DNA from: Tribonema minus
Lineage: Eukaryota; Sar; Xanthophyceae; Tribonematales; Tribonemataceae
Assembly (NCBI GenBank): GCA_017506865.1
Contig: JAFCMP010000445.1
Coordinates: 1,116,001 to 1,180,000 of the forward strand
Reading direction: 5' to 3'
Length of the DNA: 64,000 nucleotides
A program made the position numbers and the translations under genes. Below are positions 22,540-34,920 of this stretch, piece after piece. A model generated the notes under the pieces. The model did not search any database, was not told the DNA's origin, and saw only the letters and a list, made by a program, of their open reading frames with translations. Position 1 is the first letter of the stretch. The number at the start of each line of letters is the position of its first letter.

Positions 22540-25500
22540 TCACCGCTGGCAGCGCGGCGGCGGGCTGCGGAAGATGGTAGCGTCGGGCGCGCGCCGCTGC
22601 TGAGCGCTGCTGCTGCTGCCGCTGCGCCCGCGCTGACACGCGTCGACGCTGCGTGACCGCGCCGCCCGCGCCGGCGACGGCGGCGCGCGCAGCCCCGGCG
22701 GGCACGACACCACCGACGCTGAGCGCTGCTGACCAATGATGCCGCGAATTGGAGAGGGCGCGCAGCGGCGCATCACCGTTGCCGTGGCCGCAGCAGCAGC
22801 GCTGCAGCTTGAGGAGACCGCGCGGCGGCGGCGCACCGCGTCCGACGACCACGCGCTGCCGGCGCTGCTGCCACCGCTGGCGCTGCGCTGGTGGCCTCGG
22901 CGGGAGGCGCACCGCGGGGCATCGACCGCTGTGGCGCTGTCGCAGGCGCAGCAGCCACGGCCGCCGCCGCCGCTGGTGCTGCCGCCGCCGCCGCCGCTGC
23001 CGTCGCTGAAGGCGAACGCGCGCCGCGAGGGCCGCCGCGGCTGCGCAGCGGCGCTGCCCGCTGACAGCTGGCTGCAGCGGCGGCACGGCGCCAGCGCCGC
23101 AGCTGGCTCTGAGCCGCTGACACGGCGCGACGCTGCGATCCATGCGTCGCCTCCCGCGTGCGGTGTCGCGTGGACTGGGAAGGCGCTACCAGCGGGTGAG
23201 TGCGGGGGGTCGACGGGGGTGCGCGGGGCTGGTGATGCTGCTGCGGCGGCGGCGGCGGCAGCTGCTGCGGCTGCGGCTGCTTCTGCCTCTGAGGCCAGCG
23301 CCTCCGCGCGCACTCGCGCGTCGTGGCTCAGGCGCTTGATGAGCTCCAGGATGCGCGCCACCCTGCGAGCGACGACAGCATGATGACATCACAACACTGA
23401 GTGGGATGGTACGCATGAAAAATGCGGTGCAGTGCTGCATGGTCCGTCAATTTGGGTGGTGGCAGAGAGCGAATCATTCATACTTGCTGCTGTTACCGTA
23501 CCTGGAAAAGCAAAGCCGCAGCTCGAGGTGGATAGCGCAGTCGTCCGCCAGCGCCGGCGCCGCCGCCGCGGCCGCACCGCCCATCCTGCGCGGCGCCGCC
23601 GCCGCCGTCGCCGCCGCCGCTGGCGCGCGCAGTGGCAGCCACAGCAGGCGCGGGCGCTGCGTGTCCAGCTGTGCCGTGGACAGCGGCAGCGCCGCCGCCG
23701 CCATGGGCGCGCCCGTCAGCACGTCTACGACGGCGACGTGCAGCACGTCGGCGCGGCGGTCGGCGACAGGCGATAGCACGAAGCGCTCGCCCCAGCGCGG
23801 GTACTGGCTGCCGCGGCACGTCGTGGTGGTCGCGCACGCGCCGCCGCCGGCGCCGCCGCTGCCGCCGCCGCTGCCGTTGCCGCAGCTGCTGCCGCCGTCG
23901 TCACCGCCGGCGTCGCCGCTGCCGCCGCCGCCGCCGTCGCCGTCGTTGCCGCGGCGTGCGATGTGCAGCGTCGCAAAGGTGTCGGGCGCGTGCGCGAGGC
24001 GGCGGTTGCGCGGCAGATGGCGCGCGGCGAGGACGGTCACGTGGAGCGCCGCAGCGGGCGCGCCGGTGGCGGCGCTCAGCGCGACGCCACGCGCCGCATC
24101 AAAGCTCTCCTCTTTCTGCGTGCGTCATGGCAGCAGGCATGGAGTGCTATGCGCTGTTGAGCATGGCATGTGGTGGTGCGCTGCGCCCGCTGGAGTGGGT
24201 GTTGCAATGGCAGCTGCTACGTATGTAGGCAGATGGCAGGTGCCGACACGCCGTCTGCTGGGTGCATGAGCAGTGCTTGATGAGGCATAATAGATGTGGA
24301 GTGCTGCTGCGGATGTGCTGGCCGCAGCGCTCAGCGCGTCGCTGTCGAGAGCTTATGCCGCCACGCATGGGTTATCCGGTGCCGGATGAAGCAGCGCCGA
24401 TGATTTCGTTGGGTGTTGCATGCAACAGACTTTAATTGATAGTTAGTTGGCGTGCCATGGACACCGATGTGATGGCAATCGAAGAATGAAGCGGTGGCTT
24501 GGCGCACCGCCACCGGTAGCGCGCCGGCAACCGGGAGGACATTCGTGAGAGCTGCGCAACAGACCCGTGATGAGCACTGCTGTGGTTATTCACTGCACTA
24601 CACTTTTCATGCATTGCATGGAAGTATGGATACGTACGTTTACACAGCATGCAGCAGCTACTGCGCACAACGCGATTGCTGTCCCTAGCGCTAACCCCAC
24701 CCGTCAGCCAGCCTCTCTATGGGCCTTCACGGTGCGCACACATCCCGTGAGAACGCGGCGAATATCTACAATGCACAGACCTGCACAGATGCCAGCCGCG
24801 CGCGCGCCGCCGCGAGCCGCGCAACCAGCTCGAGCAGCAGCGCGTCGCCCGTGTCCTGAGCGATGCTGCTGAGCCACCCCTCCTCGCCGCCGCTGTCGTC
24901 GTCGCTGCCGCCGCTGCCGCCGCCGCCGCTGCCGCCGCCGTCAGCGACGCCGCGCTGTGAGGCGAAATGGCGCGGGCTCCAGCGCGGCCGCAGCGGCGAT
25001 GGGCTCTGCGTCGTCGGAGGGCGGCGCGTTGAAGTTCAGATGTCAGGTTTTGCTCAAGTCTTGTTGTTTTAGGAAGGGCATCACAGTGCTGACGGGTGCG
25101 CGCGTGTGCGCTTGACAAGGTCGGGTCTGCGGCTCTGAAGGCACTGAGGAGGTGTCAACGTCCCAACGAGCTTGGACACTAGGGACAGAGTTAGGTTTGG
25201 GGTTAGGGTGAGGGCTGAGACTGGGGTCAAGACGGCATTGGGGTCGGGCCTGGGGCTACAGTTAGGACAAGTATAGTAGTCAAATGTACGCTCAGAGGTG
25301 AGACAAATCAACATCACCTCCAGGCTGCGCACCGCAGCGTTGTGACGATAAGGGTAGGATAAGAGTTATGGTCACGGTGAGAGGTGAAACAAGTGCGACG
25401 GCCAAACGGTGAGAGGCGAAACAAGCTGATCTCACCTCCAGGCTGCGCACCGCCACCTCGCACGCCTCCTCCACCCGGGCAGATATGTCGGTGCCTACGC

Positions 25501-28087
25501 TGCGCGTTGCTTCAACGCCGCCGCCGCCGCCGCCGCTGCTGCCGTCGCTGCCGCCGCTGCCGCCTGCGCCGTCGTCGTCTGCCCGTGCGCCGGCCGTGCG
25601 GCGTATGCCGCCGCCACCGCCCGAGGCGTGCTGCGCCTGCGACTTCCTGCGCCACAGCGCCTGCCACAGTGCAGCGCGACGCGGAGGAGGGGGCAACACA
25701 CGTGAGCGTGCTCATCAAGGGGGGGGGGTGATGAAAAAGGACATGACAACGGGCAATGGACTGAGAGCGCAGCGCATGAGTACTTGAGGCGTGGTGACGG
25801 GACGGCGGCGGCAGTGCCCGACGGCAGCGGCTGCCTTTCCTGCCGCTGACGCCGTCGCCGCCGCCGCCGCCGCTGCCGCCGCCGGTGAGTGACGTGTGTT
25901 GCATTTTGACACTTGTTGTACGCTCGAGAAGGAGTCGGTTTGTGACCGCATGTGCCGCAGTGCTGCCGTCGCCGCAACGGCGATCCGACAACGCGTTCGT
26001 AGCAATGGCAAGGTTGCAGCATGTGGTGCGGGCCTCGGCTGCGGCAGTCCCATGTGCGGTACTGCCTGTACTTCCCTGCTTTGTACCATGTGTAGGTGTC
26101 CTTCTACAGATATACAATCCCATACGCCTGGCGCGTGCTGGCAGCTTTGAGCCGGAGGGCCTGCTGAAGGGCGTTGCTGCGTGCTGCGCTCTGCGACACG
26201 CGCGTTGCCTCAGTGTCTCGACGCGCATCGCCGGCAGCAGCGCTCAGGCCCGCAGCGCGCTGCACCGCCGCGCCTGGATGCCGCGGCGCATCTTTCCGTG
26301 TGGCCGCCTGTGCCTCAATCTTCAACAATATCGGCATCATGCCGATGCCTCAGTAATCAATCTCGACCCGCCAGCGGCTCGCCGCTTCCGCTGCACCTCG
26401 CAGCAGTAAGCCGACAAACCCGAGCTTCGCCGCGTAGACTGTACTGGCTGGCAACGGCGACACGCGGATCGTACTAGCAGCAGCGCATGCCGTTCCAGTG
26501 CGCGTCACGCGCGCCTAGATCGCTGCCCGGCGCTGTAGCGTGGCATCACGAGTTGTAGCAGCAGCAGCGCTCACCGCTTCGGCGCGCGCCACCGCGCACC
26601 GCGCTGCCCGGCATCGCAGCGGAGCGCAGCACCCCATACACTGTACATGGCGATGTCGTTTGGAAGTGATCGGCAATGCGCATTGCGACTTTTAAGGTGT
26701 TCACAAAGACACATGTAGATTCTGGTTGCAAGTCCATGGACATCCACCATCTGGGCTTTCTCGCGCCCTGAGCGAGAATTAGTAAACAGTACATCGTACA
26801 CACAGACACGTTGGACATGTTCATCGTACTGCGTGCAGCGCTCAACGCTTCCGCACGCGCCACACGCACCTCGCCGCGCGGCGCTGTGAAGGGCAGCATC
26901 ATGAGTTGTACTTCTGCTAGCAGCAGCGCTCACCGCTTCCGCGCGCGCCACGCGGACCTCGCCGCCCGCCGACATAGCCGAGTGCCGCAGCGCAGACTGT
27001 ACTGGCTGATTGCGGCAGCACGGATTGTACGAGCAGCAGCGCGTGCTGTGCGGCGGCACTGTAACGAAGCAGTGCCATCTGTTGCGCTAGCAGCAGCGCT
27101 CACCGTTCCGCGTGCGCCACCGCGCACCTCGCTGCCTGGCGCCGCAGCGGAGCACAGCACCATTTTTACATACTTCTAAGTATACATTGCACACACGTGT
27201 TGCACATGTTTGCCGTACTGCGCGCAGCGCTCACCGCTTCCGCGCGCGCCACGCGCACCTCGCCGCTCGCCGCACGCCCGCACTCCGCCTCCGCCGCCGC
27301 CGCCACGACACCGAGCTCCAGCTCCAGCGCCGCCGCGAGCGGGCGCGCGCGGCGGATGTGCGCGCGCAGCCGCGCCGCCAGCGCGCGCGGCGCCTCCTGC
27401 GCGCCCTGCCGCAGCCTGCCACCATTGGCAACCAGCTCCCGCAGGGTCATGCCGCCGGCCGCCGCCGCCGCCGCGTCGTGCGCCGCCACTGCTGCCGCCG
27501 CCGGGCTTGAAGGCGGCTCATTGTCGTCGTTGCTATCGGGGCCCTGCGGGCCCGCCCAGAGACCGCTGCCGCCGCCGCCGCCGCCGCCACCATTGGCGCG
27601 GTACGAGAGAGCGCGCTTGGGGGACAGCGGCGGCCCCAACAGCACCGGCAGCGACGCGCCCATGCGCAGCTCCGCCTGCGTGACGGCGGCCTCAAACTGC
27701 AGCGCCTCCACGCGGATGTCAGCGAGGGCGCGCTCAAGCCGCGCGCGCGCCGCGCCGCCGCTGCCGCCGCCGCCGCCGCTGCCGCCATCAGAGTCATCGT
27801 CATCAGGTCCCGCAGCGCCCCCTTCGCCGCCGCCGCCGCCGCCGCCGCCGCGGTCGCCGGCCGCCCGGGAGCCACGCAGGGCAGCACCGTCACCGACATC
27901 GAGCTGCGCGCCGCTGCTGCTGCCGGTGTCGCCACCGCTGCGGCGGGGGGAGGCGGCAGCGCCGATGGCGGCGGCGGCGGACTGCATCGCACGCAGCAGC
28001 TCGAGGCGGCGCGCCAGCGCGGCGGCGGCATCGGCGTGCTGCGTGCGCATCCACTCGTCGGCGGCGGCACGGCACGACGCCGCTTCT

Positions 28088-28122
<35 letters not shown>

Positions 28123-30560
28123 GAGAGGCGCGTATCGCAGCGTCGATGAGCGGAGGAGCAATGAGGCGTCTGCGCTGGATCTTGCACTGGGTCTCCTGAT
28201 TGGGACGCGATGGATCATCGATGCTGAGTGCTGCAGTAGCTGATGGGACAGGGCGCCTTTGCTGAGGTGCCTGCAGTAGCTTCTGCCTCCGGGCAACGGA
28301 TGCGCTGCCGTGCTTCTTGGGCGGCGGAAGAGTTTGAAGGGAATGCAGCCACTGCGGCATACGCGCAACGACGAGGGTCAACGCGTACCCATTCTGTTGG
28401 CAAAGCATACCCCCCCCCCCCCCCCCCGTGAGGCTCAGGTGCTGAGCAATGCAGGCGCCTGCGCAGCAGCCTGTGCCGCACCGCTCATCCGGCAGCGGCG
28501 CTCAGCGTCGTGTCCGTGGGCGGCAGTAGCAGGAGCAGGCGCAACGTCACCAGATTCGATGCTGCACGAGGGCAAGCCCTGGTGGCGGTGTCAGCATCAC
28601 GGCTAGGGTTAGGGTTAGACTGAGGCTCTGGACTCGGGGCTTAAAATAGGTACCCGTGTGAGTCTCGCCTTTGAGGCACTGCTGTGACAGCACCGCCTCA
28701 GCGCGCCGATCAACAAGCGCAATGAGGGCTACCGACAGGGTCAGGACTGGAAGTAGGGATAGGGCTGAGACCGATGTCAGCGTCGCGGCTCCAAGCTGAG
28801 GGGCCGCCAAGCAACAAGCGCGATCAGGGCTTGAGGCAGGGGTAGGGCTCAGGGTAAGGTAGCGGCTCCGACGCAGCACCGTTCCACCAAGAACACAAGT
28901 AAAAAATGTATGTTCAGCAGTCTGCAATCAGGGCTATGGGTATAATTAACGCTACAAGTAGCGTTAGGGTTGGGACTAGGGTTAGGGTTGGGGCTAGGTT
29001 AGGATTGGGGCCACGGTTGAGATTGGGGCTTCAACGCAACGCCTCTCGTTCCTCCAAGCACGCAAGTACTCAGCGGTCTGCGCCGGGCGATCGCACTACA
29101 CTAGCGCGCTTGCGGCCTCACCCGTGGGGTGCCGCGACAGCAGCGCCTCCAGCTGCGACACCGCGCCCAGCAACGCGCGCCGCCCCGCCTGGCAGCGGCG
29201 CCGCAGCAGGTCCAGCTGCGCGCCGACGGCGCCTAGGCGCGCGCGCGCCGCCGCCGCCTCGCGCCGCGCGTGCAGCAGCCACTCCTCCGTGTCGCCGTAG
29301 CACGCGGCAGCGGCGCGCTGCGGCGGCGGCGGCAGCGGCAGCGGCGGCCCGCAGGTGCTGGCGTGAGCGCAGGGGCCAAGGTGGGGCATGATGCAGACTG
29401 GCAGCAATGCTTGGATAGTTTCAATGACGTCGGAAGTGAGCCCGCAGACTACGGGTGACGCGCGGGCGTGCATAGATGCACATGGGGAGACATGATAGCG
29501 ACAGCGCGTGTGTGCAGCAGCCAGCCCTCCGCGTCACGGGTGGTGGCGGCAGCGGTGGCGGTGGCAGCAGCGGCAACGGCAGCAGATGCAGCAGCGGCGG
29601 CGGCGGCAATGGCGGCAGCGGCGGCGGCGGCAGTGGCAGCGGCAGCGCGCAGATGACGCATGTGTGCGTGAGCGCTGCACCGGGTATGGGTACATAGACT
29701 GCTGGTGTCGCTGCGAGCAGCTGTACAGAGTGCCGCATGTGAGAGGGCATCGGGTACACAGCCAGGAGCAGACGGGGATGGACACACCATGGAGACCATA
29801 TGTCTGATACCCCACTGAGTAATAGCGCTGTCGCTGAAATGGTACTCGCGAGGGTGTACAGAGAACTGTCATTGGTTGTAGACTACACACAGAAAATCCA
29901 ACAGTGCTTCATCTCGGCAAGGCATGGGGCGTTCTCTTCGTACCTACTGATGACTGGCGCATGCGCATGCAGCCAAACCCTAGTTTGGACGACTGACCTG
30001 GGGCTGCGCCCCCAGCGCGGCACCGCCGCCGCTGCCGCCATCCTCTTCTTCACTGTTGTCACCACCCACGTCTTCGCAGTCAGCTCCGTCAGCATCGTCC
30101 TCCAAACGCATGTCCAGCGACGGCGGCAGCGGCGGCACGTCACTGCTTGCACTTCTCTGCAGCGCACCTGTCCACTGCAGGCTGCTCGCCACGTCACCAT
30201 ATTCTTCTTCGCTGCGGTAGTCCTGGGACAGCTGCGGCGGCGCCGCGGCGCCCGCCGCCGCTGCCGCCGCCGCCGCCTCGTGGCTCGCGCGCTGCGACAG
30301 CCGCGGCGCCGGCGGCGGCGACTGCAGCTGCGGGGGCGTCCTGAGCGGCGGCGGCGGCGGCGGCAGCGCTGCCGCCGCGCCGCTGCCGCCGCCCGGTGAG
30401 GCATGGCAGCGCTCAGCTTGGGGGCGGCGAGTACCCTTGCCGGGGGAGGAAAAGTAACTGCCGTCACCGTCATCGTCCGATGCGGCGGGCGACTGGGGGC
30501 GTTCGTGCCGCCGGCGCATTCGCGCGTGCGCGCTCGGGGAGAGGGGCGGCGTCGGCGGCG
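22540..30560 (-). CDS. C2-domain, coiled-coil, Ala/Ser/Gly-rich protein (3' part of a long gene)
   Basis: Exons on minus with compatible phases: about 30560-29998, 29317-29122, 28085-27235 (or -27259), 25660-25436, 25005-24781, 24115-23502 and 23362-22540. First comes an acidic/Pro-rich region (SEEEYGDVASSLQW). Then helical segments TEEWLLHARREAAAARARLG and AADEWMRTQHADAAAALA with heptad character; ARVEEACEVAVRSLE and DALLLELVARLAAARARLA. Next a C2-like domain: LHVTVLAARHLPRNRR, DTFATLHIARR, a Gly/Ser insert, QYPRWGERFVLSP, DVLHVAVVDVL, and CAIHLELRLCF. Last, VARILELIKRLSHDARVRAE and a Ser/Arg-rich tail. Few acidic calcium ligands are visible, so lipid or protein binding independent of calcium is possible. 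The terminal TGA (22542-22540) overlaps a good donor (CAGCG|GTGAGT), so another 3' exon may exist. The 5' limit near 30560 is a guess; the gene probably continues to the LRR exons at 40.3 kb. Confidence 0.7.
25295..25450 (-). repeat. Echo of the 25.6 kb exon 3' end plus donor
   Basis: The exon end GCGGTGCGCAGCCTGGAG with donor GTGAGAT (near 25436) is repeated about 120 bp downstream in gene orientation as GCGGTGCGCAGCCTGGAG|GTGATGTT, with the shared following text TTGTCTCACC/TTGTTTCGCC. The two junctions are identical over 18 exonic bases. Confidence 0.88.
26565..27262 (-). repeat. Echo array: copies of the 28.1-27.2 kb exon 3' end plus donor
   Basis: The exon end (GGCGAGGTGCGCGTGGCGCG then CGCGGAAGCG, donor GTGAGCGCTG; peptide GEVRVARAEA) recurs in the following intron at about 27090, 26930, 26830 and 26570. 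Most copies keep the (A)GCG|GTGAGCGCTGCTG site. GCTAGCAGCAGCGCTCACC is the shared core read on the plus strand. Spacing is about 100-260 bp. Confidence 0.9.
28085..28120 (-). repeat. (CTG)n run serving as pyrimidine tract of an acceptor
   Basis: On the gene strand the acceptor TGCTGCAG|AAGCGGCG at 28086/28085 is preceded by about 11 CTG units. The tract upstream of the exon is therefore a CTG microsatellite rather than a normal pyrimidine tract. The exon join is phase-consistent (G|AA). Confidence 0.7.
28600..29010. repeat. Cluster of degenerate TTAGGG telomere-like repeats
   Basis: GGTTAGGGTTAG at about 28605-28617 and a looser set (GCGTTAGGGTTGGGACTAGG, GTTAGGGTTGGGGCTAGG) at 28961-29010, with TAGGG-like words between. 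The cluster lies in the intron between the 29.1 kb and 28.1 kb exons of the C2-domain gene. Confidence 0.85.
29470..29570 (-). repeat. Echo of the 29.3 kb exon acceptor side
   Basis: Upstream of the exon that reads YGDTEEWLLHARREAAAARA, a diverged copy reads TRDAEGWLLHTRAVA at about 29500-29550. It is preceded by the same (GCC)-rich stretch. This is the acceptor-side form of the junction duplications found elsewhere in the window. Confidence 0.75.
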
Positions 30561-31483
30561 CTGCGGGGCACGGCGGCGGAGGCGGCGCGCGGCAGCAGCC
30601 AATGCGTCTCAGCGTGAGTTGTATGAAGCGCTGCAACAAGCTGCGCGGGAGCAATCGCGTCGCAGCTCAAGTTTTATGAAGCGCTGCATTGTGCTGCACG
30701 CGAGTTAACAGGAGCATCGCCAGCCAAATGAAAGCGGTTTTCGTTGAGAGGAAAGCAGCATTTGACTGATTACCGGTGCAGGTGATCTAATATTGAGGCC
30801 CATTGATATGCAGTGATATGCAGCCTAGTTGTAACCCCGATGTCAATTCCTATACCTAACCCTAACCCTAGCCCTGACGTCCAAACCAGGGGAGCGTGGC
30901 TCATTGCATCCGCGGCATAGCAGATTCTCTGAAGCTTTGTTGTGCAGAAACAAACGACAAATAATAACGGTGGCGCTGATCGTGTCGTCGCGAGGCTGCG
31001 CGGGTGCGCAGAGGTCCGGTGATGTCGTTTGAACCGCTCGCAAATGCAGCTCGGATGTCAGGATGACTCAAGCAGGGCTCGTTGCCCAGGTCCTTGGTGT
31101 CATGTAGGTCTGGCCGTCAGGCAGCAGCATTTCACTCCATGATCATGCATTAATCTTGCGGCTGATCACCAGATTTTTCATGCCGTAGTCATGACACCGC
31201 CAGAGTCATGATGTGAAGCCCGTGGCTCGATCTATGGTGCTCTAAGCGTTATGTCAGTCAACATTAAGGCCAACGTTGTCGGTCTTGTGTGCGGGCGCTA
31301 CTGCTGGGGCGATCTGAAAGTGCCGTGCGAGCGACGACAGGGTGGAATGAGGATGAGTATGATGCAAACATACTGATTGTCTTTTTGTGGTATCATAACG
31401 CCGGCCACAACAGGCGCAGCCTCTATCACACCCAAGTACTTCACAATGTATGAGATTGACACTTCAAGGTACATGAGCCCTAC

Positions 31484-31930
31484 CAGCAGCACTTCCGACG
31501 CAATACCTGTCGCCGCGACGTGCGCCTGTGCAGCGTCGCGCGCAGCCCACCAGTCCATGGACGGTGAGGACACCATAAGCGGCTGCTGCTTGCGCTGCTG
31601 CTGCCGACGGCAATGATCAGGCGATGCGTCCCTGCCCCCGCCGCCGCCGCAGGCTCGGGGGCTGCTGCCGTCAGCGGCCGCTGCGGCGGCCGCGATGATT
31701 GGCGCAGGGCGGTGCGGCGGGCTAAACGCCGTGCACGGCAACGCTGCCGATGACCAATCAGCGAGCAGCAGCGGCGGGCGCGCACAGTGCTCAGCAAGCG
31801 CCTCACACTCAGCAATAGTGTGCGCCAATGTTGCAAACACTCTATGCCTGGTTGTGGGCACTCCGTCGGGCTGCCGCGGCACGCTGCAGCGGCGCAGCGG
31901 CCGCGCTGACCTCGGCCCGGCGTCAGCGGC
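31484..31930 (-). CDS. Probable internal exon of the LRR/coiled-coil/C2 gene
   Basis: Open frame on minus including AHTIAECEALAEHCARPPLL, Ala- and Gly-rich linkers, and SMDWWAARDAAQAHVAATGI ASEVLL, ending at a donor CTGCTG|GTAGGG (exon end 31484). The DWWAARDAAQAHVAA stretch is helical and resembles the linker helices of the downstream exons. The acceptor is not settled. The exon is co-oriented with, and between, the LRR and C2 exons. A chance open frame in GC-rich DNA is possible. Confidence 0.4.
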
Positions 31931-32097
31931 AGGCTGGGGGTAGGGCTGGGGTTGCCAACAGGGAGAGAGAGCTAGGAATGCGAGCACAGAACTGTTGCAC
32001 GTGCACAGGCTGAGAGGTTGAGCTCGGAGTTGGCTCAAGAACTGTAGCACGTGCAGCAACAACGCCGCGCACTGCACACGGCAGGGCGCCGCATATT

Positions 32098-32212
32098 TAA
32101 CCTAACCCTAATGTGAACCCTAACCCTGAGCCTGACCGTAGCCCTAACACTAACCCTAACCCTCAGCCTAATTATGACCCTAGTCCTAAGCGTAACCCTA
32201 ACGCTAACGCTA
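32098..32212. repeat. Degenerate CCCTAA telomere-like array, about 115 bp
   Basis: About 18 units of CCCTAA and variants (CCCTGA, CCGTAG, CCTCAG, CGTAAC) in one orientation. It is the longest telomere-like tract in the window, though diverged. It lies between two candidate exons of the minus-strand LRR/C2 gene. Confidence 0.92.
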
Positions 32213-32537
32213 TCATGCACATGTGCACAATGGTGTTTGGCGCCCACAGCTCGTGCTACGCAGCTCTGTGGTGGCGCCGCACACAACGGCGCCAGCACGG
32301 AAGCCACATTGTGCTGCTCTTTGTCAGCAATAGCTTGTAAGTTTTGTCATCTGTTGCTGACGGCACAAGCCAACAAGCCCGGCCGATACATCAGCCGCAA
32401 GCTCGCATGTACCAGACCCTGTGCCTTAATTAAAATACATGTGAACAAAGCCTCAGTATTCCTGTAGTAGCAGATCACTGGCGTCTGGCAAGCTCGTGCG
32501 TGCGAGACCCGCGGTGCACACAAGCAGCAGCACTCAC

Positions 32538-32892
32538 CTGACCGATCCCGCCCGCTGCCGCCGTCGCGATCGGCAGCAGCGCGCGGCGTCCGCGGCGCCG
32601 CGCCCGGCGCCGCTGCCGCCGCTGCCGCCGCCGCTGCCGCCGCCTGCCGCAGCTGCGGGTGGAACGCGGCGACGGCGGCGGCGGCGGCGCGGGGGCTGAC
32701 GGCAGCGGCAGCGCTCCGAGGGCTTACAGCAGCGCTCAACATGTTGGCAGCAGCGCTCCCCGGGCTTACAGCAGCGCTCCACGTGCCGGCAGCAGCGCTC
32801 CGAGGCCTGAGGGCCTCGGCGGCGTGGAGCGCTGCTGCCGCCGTGCTCTCTTGCTGAGCGCTGGGGGGTGAGACTGCCCATGCGTGGAGCAC
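32538..32892 (-). CDS. Probable internal exon with Ala-Val-Ser-Pro repeats
   Basis: Frame on minus with repeated AAVSPRSAAAA-type units, then AFHPQLRQAAAAAAA and APRTPRAAADRDGGSGRD, ending at a strong donor TCAG|GTGAGTG (exon end 32538). The repeats are the coding reflection of GCAGCGCTC(C/A) units that also occur throughout the introns here. If translated it is a low-complexity linker. The acceptor is unknown. Confidence 0.4.
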
Positions 32893-33816
32893 GTGGCTGC
32901 TGGGGCTGGATGGCGAGCGCGGGCTGCGGCGGAGTGCGGATAGGGGTAGGTAGGGGTATATCGGGTCAGGGCATAGGTTATATTGGGGCTAGGGTAGGGG
33001 GTAGGAGTAGGGCACCGGGCGGTCTGCAGGTAGGGTTGGGGGTTGGGAGTTTAAGGGTTTGATGCGGCGTGGGAGCAGTCTACCACTGCGGCGGGACGCG
33101 CATAGGGGTAGTGGTATATCAGGTCAATGCGTAGATTTCGGGGCTGGGGTAAGGGCAGAAGGGGTCGGGGAGCGGGCGGGCTGCAGGCAGGGTGGGGGGT
33201 TGGGATTGGCTGCGGCGTGGGAGCGGCATCGTACGGCGACGACATCAACATCGTACAGGTACCGAGATGCGTCGCATCGACAACACCTCGGCGCACACAG
33301 GGAAGCATTCGTGCGCTGCGGACCGACTCATCAAGCGCGCATTGTTGCGCACCGAGACGCCTGGAGTCAGCCATTCGGCTGTCGCCCTGCCCCGTCTCTA
33401 CACCATACTGTTGAAACTCCGAGTCAAGTGTGCAGACAGAAAACGCGCGAGCTGTCGCTGCGGAGACAGTGTGCTGAAGCCACGGGAGCTGCTCATCTTC
33501 AACTTTGAATCTGCACGCTGTTCTGCACACCTGAGTGGCCCGAGCGGCGTGCGCGCCGTGCCGAGCACGGCGTCGATGCGCTCCCCAGGCCAGCCGTTTG
33601 GCTCAAAGCGCTTCTCCAATCGCAATCTGCCGAGAAATGCTGCAGCAGCAGCAGCAGCGACAGAAAGCTGCTGCACGACGTCATGGCGGCACCCCCCGCT
33701 GCGGGAAGGTATCTGAATACAGGGCGCCGCCCCGATGCGGACATGCGTGCGAAACGTGCTGAAGTGACATGGGGCTGCTCGACTTCAAAGTTGAATTTGC
33801 ACACTGTTCTGCGCAC

Positions 33817-33944
33817 CTGAGAGGCCCGTGTGGGGTGCGCGCCGTGCCGAGCGCGGCGTCGATGCGCATGAAGGCCAGCTCCTGCTCCAGCGCGGAGCAC
33901 TGCGCGGAGGCCTCGGCGCGGTCGTCCGCTGCTGCGCGTAACGC
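33817..33944 (-). CDS. Coiled-coil exon of the LRR/C2 gene
   Basis: Acceptor CGACGCAG at 33945; frame ALRAAADDRAEASAQCSALE then QELAFMRIDAALGTARTPHG, donor CTCAG|GTGCGC. Heptad pattern supports a coiled coil. It joins in phase to the exon at 36086-35987 (phase 0). Copies of its 5' half lie upstream and a copy of its 3' end lies downstream near 33540-33600 (ERIDAVLGTARTPLGPLR with donor GTGTGC). Confidence 0.65.
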
Positions 33945-34920
33945 CTGCGTCGCGCGCGCGTGCGCATTGACAAGCTCATCATTACATGTGTCGAGCACAC
34001 AACCACATTGTGAAAAATGTACACAGCGGCAGGACGGGAAAGTGTGTGTGATAACTTGCGCGGAGGTCTCGGCGCGGTCATCCGCCGCCGCGCGCAGCGC
34101 CTGCAGCGTTGAAGTTAAATTCACGTGTCGTGCGCACAAGAACTTTGTTGATAATGTACGCAGTAGAGCTATTTCAGCCGCAGGAAATTTTGTGTGATAG
34201 CTTGCGCGGAGGCCTTGGCGCGGTCGTCCGGCGCTGCGCGCAGAGCCATTCAATTACCATTGCGCATTCAAGGTATCGTCATGTGCGTAGTGCGCATGCG
34301 TATACATGTACACAGTGGGGCAACTGTAGCAGCAGGACGTTGAGGCATGTGTAGCGACGCCTTACGCAGAGGCAGCCGCGCGCATCGCCTGCTGCGTCCG
34401 CGCGGGCGCGCCTGCAGCGTTAAAGCTACAACTACGTGCGTAGTGTGGGGTTACTTGAGCTGCAGGACGTGTGATAGTATGTGTGATAACTTGCGCGGAG
34501 GCCTCGGCGCGGTCGGCCGCTGCTGCGCTGCGCGCCTGTGCCGCGCACGCGCGTGCGCATCGAAGAAGTTACAATCGCGTGTGTCGTGCGCACAGCACCA
34601 TTCTCAAACAGGTACACAGTGGGGTTGTTTCGGCCGCAGGACGTCTTTAAAAAGCATGGGTGATAAGTTGTGCGGCGGCCGCGGCGCGGTGGTCCGCCGA
34701 CTAACCCTAACCCTAACCCTAAGTTAGGGTCAGTGTGCGCATTGGGATTGTCATTATGTGCGCACAGATATGACCATTATGGGCGTCGTGCACATAGACA
34801 TGTACAGAGTGGCGCTATCAATAATGGCAGAGTGCTCAAGCGCATGTAGAGATAACTTGCGCGGAGGCCTCGGCAGGGTTGCCCGCCGCCGCGCGCGGCG
34901 CCTGGCACGTTGCTCGCGTG
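33895..34920 (-). repeat. Echo array: acceptor-side copies of the 33.9 kb coiled-coil exon
   Basis: The plus-strand word TTGCGCGGAGGCCTCGGCGC followed by GGTCGTCCGC recurs at about 34056, 34204, 34495, 34676 and 34860, with a partial copy near 34370. Each copy is followed on the plus strand by GCGCGCAGCGCCTG-like sequence and then an A/T-rich tail with GTTGAAGTTAAATTCACG or similar. The real exon copy is at about 33904. Spacing averages about 160-200 bp. Confidence 0.9.
34701..34731. repeat. Interstitial telomere repeat inside the echo array
   Basis: CTAACCCTAACCCTAACCCT then AAGTTAGGGTCAG: three perfect C-strand units switching to one G-strand unit. It sits exactly where one of the coiled-coil exon copies (about 34676) breaks off, after GTCCGCCGA. 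Confidence 0.9.

Noticed and set aside
22508..24269. Long plus-strand frames opposite the C2 exons (for example 22736-23383 and 23406-24269)
   Set aside because: They are antisense shadows of the C2-gene exons, rich in Arg/Pro/Ala, while the minus frames show the C2 strands and phase-consistent joins.
27197..28243. Plus-strand 348-aa Pro/Ser-rich frame
   Set aside because: Shadow of the 28.1-27.2 kb minus exon, which has in-phase splice partners on both sides.
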